From positions 158,363,753-158,427,752 of the forward strand of contig NC_133123.1 of assembly GCF_033568475.1 (NCBI RefSeq): a stretch of DNA of 64,000 bases. The letters run 5' to 3'. The DNA comes from Henckelia pumila (Eukaryota > Streptophyta > Magnoliopsida > Lamiales > Gesneriaceae). Each line of letters starts with the position of its first letter. The stretch's first letter is position 1. This document shows, one piece after another, positions 57,600 to 64,000 of the stretch. The notes under the pieces are model-generated. The model saw only the letters and a list, made by a program, of their open reading frames with translations, made no database searches and was not told where the DNA came from. Made by a program: the position numbers and the translations under genes.

Positions 57600-60426
57600 T
57601 ATATTGAGAATTTGAAGAAATTCATGAATTCATGATATAATATATTGAATATTGAGATATTCAAGATTAAGATCTTATATAAGATCAAATATATTGAGAA
57701 TCTAAAGAGATTCCTAGTTATAATATAATATATTGAGAATCTGGATAGATTCATGATAAAGATGTGATATGTGATTTCGTATATTGAGAAAGTGAAAAAA
57801 TCATGATTGATATCTGATATGATATCAAATATTTTCAAATATCATTGAAGAAATTGATCTCATGTCAAAATATATCAATATTTAAATATTGATAAAAGAT
57901 TCAATATTTGATAATATTCATGAAGAATATTAATATAAGATCCAAGATTTGAAAATATTCTCGAAAAATATAATTTAATGCCCTTTTGGTTATTGAGGAT
58001 CTTATGAATTGAGAAATTTGGTACAATTTCTCAAAGAATATCGATGTGTGATCTAAAATTTTCAATATCCATAAGAAAAGGTTATTAAATATATATGTGA
58101 AATATATATCAAAATATATTGACTTGATATCGATTCAAATAATATATTCGTTGTTAATGCTCTAGAAGAAGCATTATCTATTATTTGTCACACTTTTTAT
58201 GAAAAGTAACTTGATATTCAATGATGAATTATATAGGTTAATTATTAAAAGTTATAGAAGCGCGGTAGTGAGACCGCAACACCATCAATTGAAAAATAAA
58301 ATATTTCAATTGATTGAGCAACGGTGATGGTGGAACGTAGCTTATGATTTACTATTGGTTAATTGATAATTGATTATGGAAATTTTGATCCACTTTATTT
58401 ATTTATTTATTAGACTAATTTATAGTGGCTTATTTATCGGTAAAATCACAATAACAATGATAATAATTATATATCATATCATAAATGGATCATGTTTCTA
58501 TCTTATATTCATATTTGATTTTATTATTTGGTTGATTCATGTTTGTATTTTTAGTTCGGAGTATGAATCCTAATTTATTGATTATATATATATTAGATAT
58601 TAAAATTCTATCAATATATTGCATGAGTTATTGCATAATATGTAATTGGATGATAATTTTATTAATTTGAGAATTTTTATATTTTAAGGATATATTGGAT
58701 TGTTACATCTTTATTCTATAAAATTTGATTATGGATTTTAAATTACTCAATTTTGATTGTGGATATAAAGTTTGAACTCTTTCAAAATTTGATTAAGCTA
58801 TCACTTTTTAAATGAATGATAAAATATTGTTATCACATGTTATTATCTTACATGTTTTGCAAATGTAGGAATACAAATTCAATGTGAAATGATATACGTG
58901 ATAGATCGAATGTTACTGTTGAAGGTAAAAGATTTACTTGATGCATATAGGTATTTGAAAAGGTACGTCCGATTTTTCAATTTCAATTTTTTATTATAAT
59001 ATCTTATTTATAGTATTTTGTTCAAAGAAAGACAATTATGAAAGTTATCTGATTAATGTGGTCTATTCTTTTAAGTGGTCTATTCTTTTAAGTGAATGTG
59101 ACAGTGCCAATGAACACAGTTGATACACTGTAGTTTAATTCTTCAAGGAAGAATATGTTATCTCGTATGAAGCGGGATATGAGTTATGTATTCGGCACAA
59201 AATATTGAGATATACGTCACAATAAAGTATTGTAATAAATGTACATCGGTATCTCGTATCACTATCGTACCTGAAGTACATAAAAATATTTATTGATATC
59301 TATCAAGCAAGATATAAAAGTTTATGGAGACCATTGATGTCTATCCAAATCATATGTTTCATCGTATGTTGATTGAATGTTTGAAAGATCTATAAGATCG
59401 CTTGATTGACGATGAAAAAAGATGATGTGCTTGATATTATAAAATAGTGATACACAATAATGACGTATATGTATTTTTGAATCTAGTAGATATTGATTTG
59501 GTTTAAATAGTATATTACAAATCAATATTTCTAGAAGAGCTAAAGAGCTCCAAAAGTATCATTGATACAAATACTTTCAGAGTTTGGCATAATGGATTGA
59601 ATTGAGCATTCAAATTATATAAATAATTGAAAAACTATTGATAGTGCACAAAGTTGTTAATGAACAAGCCAAAAGTTCCTGGATCGATAAATATGGATCT
59701 TTATTAATCAAAGATCCAGAAGATTTTATGAATTTTTATTGGCTTATCAAATTTGATATCACTATCATTAGCTCAAATTGTTAGAGAATCCCCATATTAT
59801 CTGGAATAAATAAATAACGTGGGCCAACGAAGCGCAACATGATGTTTGCGAAAATACGTATTGAGAAAAACTTCCAGAATACATATTCAAGACAAGCTTG
59901 ATCAAAAGAGGATATGCATATCAATTTTATGATTATAAATACGTTGGTGTAGTTGATTTATTTTGCCTCCAATAAACTACTAAACCATGCAAATAAATGC
60001 GTCATAGTTGGAAATATCTGAAATATATATTATGTCAAATGATTATGTAAATGAAAGTTATTAGTTGTGTGAGAAATGCACACAATAATCTCTTGAAGGG
60101 ATTGAAAATATGTTGGAAATAATATATGATCAATTATCTTGAGCAATGAGATTTTAATGACGCAAATTCTCATTTGTTATTTTTGTAAAACAATGTTTCC
60201 AACATTGAAGGGGAGAAATTAAAAGCTACAAGAATACTTTTGATATCGATCCCAGTGAAATATAAAATGAACAAGATGTTCAATGTTTAAATCTAAAAAT
60301 ACATTATTTAATCTTGTGTATAAGATCATTTATACTATTTAGCTTCATTTATGTTCAAGTTGAACAATGCATATAAATCGTCTTTAGTGACGAAGAACCC
60401 CTTTAAAGAAAATGAGTGAATATCTC
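57600..60426 (+). other. Interior of the copia-type element, left part, no readable gene
   Basis: It is AT-rich. Around 57600-57850 the phrase ATATATTGAGAATCT / GAGATTC is iterated four to five times, and around 57850-58080 AATATTGATAAAAGATTCAAT-like phrases recur. No frame longer than about 70 codons and no copia pol motif (YVDD, integrase HHCC) was found. Confidence 0.6.
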
Positions 60427-60581
60427 TGTAGTAACCCGTATCCAGAATTAACGATTAATGCGTAATTAATCATGTAATCATGTTTAGATTAAGTAAAACA
60501 TGATTAAGAAAATTCCAAATGGATTAATGGAGTCCAGAAATGGATTCAGGACACTCGGAAATGGTGGGTAAGGTTCGAAGG

Positions 60582-60915
60582 GTTCGGACGCTCCGAACAT
60601 GAGTTCGGAGGATCCGAACATGGGCGGAGGCAGGCTTCGAAGGCTCTGAAGACTTCGGACGATCCGAAGTGGATTCGGACGATCCGAACTATAGCACAGC
60701 CAGCTGTCCCAAATTAATAGGTCATCGGTGACGTCATCCAAACTGAGTTCGGACGACCCGAAGGGCGAGATCAGACGACCCGAACAGTGTTCGGGACAGG
60801 TGCTTGGTTGCATGCGATTGGATTGACACGTGGCGGAGATCGGACGATCCTATGGGATGATCGGACGGCCCGAAGCAGTTCGGACGCTCCGAAGGCAAGT
60901 TCGGACGATTCGAAC
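60582..60915. repeat. Array of TTCGGACG-NTCCGAA palindromes in the solo LTR
   Basis: About ten 17-bp palindromes or degenerate copies occur: 60582-60598, 60603-60619, 60653-60669, 60673-60689, 60747-60763, 60769-60785, about 60838, about 60859, 60878-60894 and 60899-60915. The consensus is RTTCGGACGATCCGAAC. The array ends 6 bp before the TATA box. Confidence 0.9.
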
Positions 60916-60921
60916 GTGTTC

Positions 60922-60930
60922 TATAAATAT
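60922..60930 (+). promoter_or_regulatory. TATA box of the solo LTR
   Basis: TATAAATAT directly downstream of the palindrome array; likely the former U3 promoter. Confidence 0.6.
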
Positions 60931-61069
60931 GAGGTCCGAGCTCCTCATTTGGTGCGAATTCCGAAATCCTCTCCTTCGCCCACGTGGCTCTATTTTAGGG
61001 CTTTGGGTACTCTTATTTTAGAGTTGGAGTAGAAAAAATATTCTAGCATAGTCAGACAGTGTCTGACAT

Positions 61070-61128
61070 AGTAGCGGAGCCGTGCTCGTGTAGTGGAGCC
61101 GTGCTCGTGTAGTGGAGCCGTGCTCGAG
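61070..61128. repeat. 20-bp tandem repeat, three copies
   Basis: Unit GTAGTGGAGCCGTGCTCGTG with small changes (first copy GTAGCGGAGCC; last copy runs into CTCGAGGCTGTGG). Confidence 0.9.
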
Positions 61129-62034
61129 GCTGTGGAGCTGCAGCAGGGGTATGCCCCTAGTTGCGGGATAGTCGCCATTAGTGGGCTGACGACGGACGCA
61201 GGTATAGCTATGGTCTCCTTAAATTATTTAGGAGTATGCAATAGCTTAGTTAAGGCTTTTAGAGCTTAATTAATGATGCATTGATATTTGCATTGTAGAG
61301 TTGTTGATAGACTTGAAACCTAGAGTGGGACTGCTAGGACTACCTGTAATAAGGTACGTAAGTACTGACTGAGATATCCAGCGGGTTTTACATGCTTATA
61401 TGTTGCATTTATGTGTCATATTATTATGCAGCATGTGCATATCATATTGTGCCTGTCCATCTTTTGAGACGAGCCATGTAGGGCCGCTCAGCCCTGTTCG
61501 GACGATTGATGTCGAGCGCCCCGCGACCGACGGGTTAGCCGGCACTGGCATCTGAAAGACACGATTTACTTCCATTGGGAATGAGCAGTGTACACAGGAT
61601 TTGCTCCCCGGGTTGTACCACTCATGTCCTAGGTGCCATTACTGAGCAGTTGTATACAGTTATCCCAGATACGGATACCCTGTCATTTGCATGCATCATA
61701 TTTGTATATTTTACCCGTGCTTTCGTATTGAGCTTAGAGCTCGCGTCCAGCCTTTTCTGTGTATCTGGACACCCCATTCGACGGGGCAAGTGTAGGTGCA
61801 GGACTGAGCACCAGGAGCTTGGAGTAGCCAGTGACCAGTGGAGACAGCAAGATTAGCTGTAGGTTTTGCCTTTAGGCTTATTTATTCGATTGGGTTGTAT
61901 AATCAAATTTGTTTAATCCGGTTGTATTCCGTCGGTCTGCTTTTATTTAAGTCTTCCGCAGCGATTTATTTTAATGCATGCTTAATTATGTTCTTAACTC
62001 TGATTAGGTAGTGTATCCGGGTTGGGTCGCTACA

Positions 62035-62985
62035 ATCTCAAAGTGACAGAAATAACGGAGGCCGGTCGTTATGAAATAAATTAATGTCCTGCAGGACCAT
62101 ATCTTATATTACTTGCAAGTAAATGAAAAAGGACGCTAGACGCGTGAACGACCAATTATTTCAATGAATCCAATTTGGATTATGTTATTCATGAAGAATA
62201 ACAAGTATATGAGATTTCACAAATTATTTGGGATCGAAATGATATAATCATTCGTGTGTTTTGCTATTACGCAAAATGATGATTATTTTGAACTACAATT
62301 TGTTTAACTTTCAATAGCAATGATATGTGAAAATATGAGCAAATATTAGCAAAGTTTCTCAAAGTATTTCAAGCGGATTATGAAAAAATATTTGCACTTA
62401 TCGTGGATACACTAATTTGATGGTGATACATATAGAAACATCCTCGAAGGATTCGATACTCAAAATATTATTTTTGCCAACTTGAAGAAGAAGAAAATAT
62501 ATTTGGTCTTTAAGTACCATATATATGGCAAAATCAGCATCTGAATCAATTTTTGGCAAACCAGTGTATAAGATTGAAATATTAAGAGTTAATAATTGAA
62601 AGTGATGTTTGCAAGAGAGGTATCAATCAAAGTTGTACTCTTTTTCCCTTGTCTATGATTTTTCCCACGTGGTTTTTCATAACAAGGTTTTTAATGAGGC
62701 AATTAACAAGTATCACGAGATGTCGTACTCTTTTTCCTTCATTAGGATTTTGTCCCATTGGGTTTTTCCTGATAAGGTTTTAACGAGGCGCATCTATCGT
62801 CGGGAAGACATCAAAATAAAGTATATGTTGCTGTACTCTTTTTCCTTCGTTCAGATTTTTTCCACGGGGTTTTACTGTCAAGATTTTGACGAGACTACAT
62901 TTGAGTCCCGATGAAGTTCCCGAACATCAATCTTGCCAAATGGAGATTTTGAAAAATTGATTGCTTATAATCATCTAAGGAGGAG
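62035..62985 (+). other. Interior of the copia-type element, right part, with three 3' motif copies
   Basis: No readable pol. Copies of a 70-bp motif starting GTACTCTTTTTCC at 62635, 62725 and 62833 each end in a TTTTAACGAGGC-like phrase. The motif is also found once in the left copia element (5387-5453). Confidence 0.75.
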
Positions 62986-63209
62986 TGTTATAAATATATT
63001 ATTATTATAGATTATTATCTTATTTAATATGTGATCAAGATAAATATATAAATATAATATTTGTACAGATTTATATCTTGTAATCTTTCCCTATAAATAG
63101 GGGTGATTGAGTCAATGAAAATTGCACCTGAGTATTGACTAATATGAATTCTCTCTTCTCTCATGAATTTTTTCTACACATCTCTCTATTTCTATTATGA
63201 TTTATAACA
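62986..63209 (+). mobile_element. 3' LTR of the copia-type element (224 bp)
   Basis: Partner of 56965-57189, preceded by the polypurine tract AAGGAGGAG; TATA box TATAAATAG at 63092-63100; followed by GTAAT. Confidence 0.92.
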
Positions 63210-63559
63210 GTAATTAAGTTTTTCAAGATTTAGTTAATGAGAATATATTTAAAAAAACTAGAAATATTCTATTAAATATAGAAACGGAACTATATATTAG
63301 AGACACTCGAAAAAAATGAAACATCTATATATTATTTAGACGAATATGGTATATGCAACATAAAATAGAACATGCAACATCATTATAATGTATACATGTA
63401 CACTAGTGGCTGAGAAATACGTGTTGCGTGTGTAACATAATTTATTAATATTATATATGACATGGACGTAATATGTTTTTTTTGAATATTTTCATATAAA
63501 TGATATTTAATATTAAATACTAAAAATCCCAAAATATTATGTTTTGTAAAACTCCTATG

Positions 63560-63763
63560 ATATCAAAATAAAAAAATTTAAAAATAATTTTTTGTGATAT
63601 ATTTATCATGTTAAATAGGATAAAATCATTTGAAAATTGTGCAATCATTTTTTAATACATTAAATAGGGATAAAATAAGAAGTTTGAATAAAATTTATTT
63701 TTTCAATAATTTTTCTTAATCTGCATAAAAAAAATAATACTATATAATTGAGATGGAGAGAGT
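63560..63763 (-). mobile_element. Stowaway-like MITE fragment, related to 37854-38106
   Basis: Read on the minus strand it starts TACTCTCTCCATCTC at 63763. It shares GATTAAGAAAAAT, AAATTTTAT..AAACTTC and a TAATGTATTAAAAAAT stretch with the MITE at 37854. The other end could not be placed. Confidence 0.65.
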
Positions 63764-64000
63764 AATACATATAAACAAAACTATATATATATATAGGGCA
63801 AATTATTTTAAAATCCCCAAACCCAAACATTTCTTTCTTTTAACTTCCTACACTCAAATTTCTTTGTTTCAACTCCCTAGTGGTCCTCAAATTTGTCTTA
63901 ACAAAGTATTTAGCATTTAATCCTTTGTACGTGGCATTGTTTTACCTATCGAACCCGTTCAGGCCAAGCAGAACTATCGGTTACGCAAGGTTTCCAGCCG
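63764..64000. other. Right edge, no gene seen
   Basis: After an AT run, GGGCAAATTATTTTAAAATC (63797-63816) looks like the left end of a long-TIR element, but the rest lies beyond the window. Confidence 0.4.

Larger units (their letters stand above)
60427..62034 (+). mobile_element. Solo LTR of a gypsy-type element (1608 bp)
   Basis: It starts TGTAGTAACCCG and ends GGGTCGCTACA, flanked by a perfect 5-bp duplication ATCTC (60422-60426 and 62035-62039). No internal region or second LTR is present, so it is a solo LTR left by recombination. Features: palindrome array 60582-60915, TATA box 60922-60930, and a 20-bp unit repeated three times at 61070-61128. The part near 61470-61860 resembles other long plant gypsy LTRs in style. 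Orientation is set by the TATA box. Confidence 0.9.
56965..63209 (+). mobile_element. Ty1/copia-type element without readable pol, carrying two later insertions
   Basis: LTRs at 56965-57189 and 62986-63209 are flanked by a perfect 5-bp duplication GTAAT (56960-56964 and 63210-63214). The total is 6245 bp, about 4.6 kb once the solo LTR at 60427-62034 is removed. It has a primer-site-like start and a polypurine tract (AAGGAGGAG, 62977-62985). The interior is AT-rich, and I could not identify gag, integrase, RT or RNase H frames. Three copies of a motif shared with the copia element at 5383-5453 lie before the 3' LTR. This fits a non-autonomous member of the same lineage. Confidence 0.88.

Overview
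This window is nuclear DNA from a flowering plant, almost certainly a eudicot. It is AT-rich, its genes have introns with GT-AG borders, and it holds plant-type Ty3/gypsy (chromovirus), Ty1/copia, LINE and CACTA elements plus MITEs. The species cannot be fixed from sequence alone.

The only intact host genes I can support are three NRT1/PTR-family (NPF) transporters, all on the + strand: an NPF2.8-like gene (28639-30913, 3 exons, 607 aa) and two related NPF2.9/2.10/2.11-like genes (39267-41414, 4 exons, 586 aa; 52279-56080, 4 exons, 587 aa). In all three, exon 2 is exactly 218 nt and the first two introns fall at the same places, so they form a tandem cluster of common origin, now 8-11 kb apart through repeat insertion. 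By family, these are 12-helix, proton-coupled plasma-membrane carriers of nitrate and/or specialised glycosides.

Left part (1-8653): the 3' end of a Ty3/gypsy chromovirus (pol tail, polypurine tract, 2.66-kb LTR) abuts a broken Ty1/copia pol with its own 258-bp LTR, so the gypsy element most likely sits inside the copia element. AT-rich DNA with a 275-bp duplication and a reverse-strand LTR-like block follow.

Middle-left (8654-25303): three layers of nesting. A reverse-strand CACTA transposase pseudogene is split by the 3' end of a LINE. The LINE's RNase H region is in turn split by a complete but stop-riddled 9.2-kb gypsy element (LTRs 9416-11499 and 16542-18628). Removing the gypsy element and one target duplication restores the LINE frame. 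A CACTA terminus with subterminal repeats lies at 24640-25303.

The NPF part (25304-56800) is AT-rich spacer with several well-delimited non-autonomous DNA elements. Four long-TIR (Mutator-like) elements have 9-10 bp target duplications, and a Stowaway-like MITE carries a nested hAT-like MITE. There are also hairpins and microsatellites.

Right part (56965-63209): a Ty1/copia-type element with perfect 5-bp target duplications (GTAAT) but no readable pol, although its LTRs are about 96% identical. It holds a MITE and a solo gypsy-type LTR (60427-62034, target duplication ATCTC).

The most unusual signal is a set of iterated CG-rich palindromes inside LTRs: GCTCGANCGG-type hairpins in two different LTR families and a TTCGGACG/CGTCCGAA-type array just upstream of a TATA box in a third. 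I saw no CRISPR array, rRNA, tRNA gene or prokaryote-like system. Everything here fits known plant genome biology, with the palindromic LTR modules as the best lead for something undescribed.
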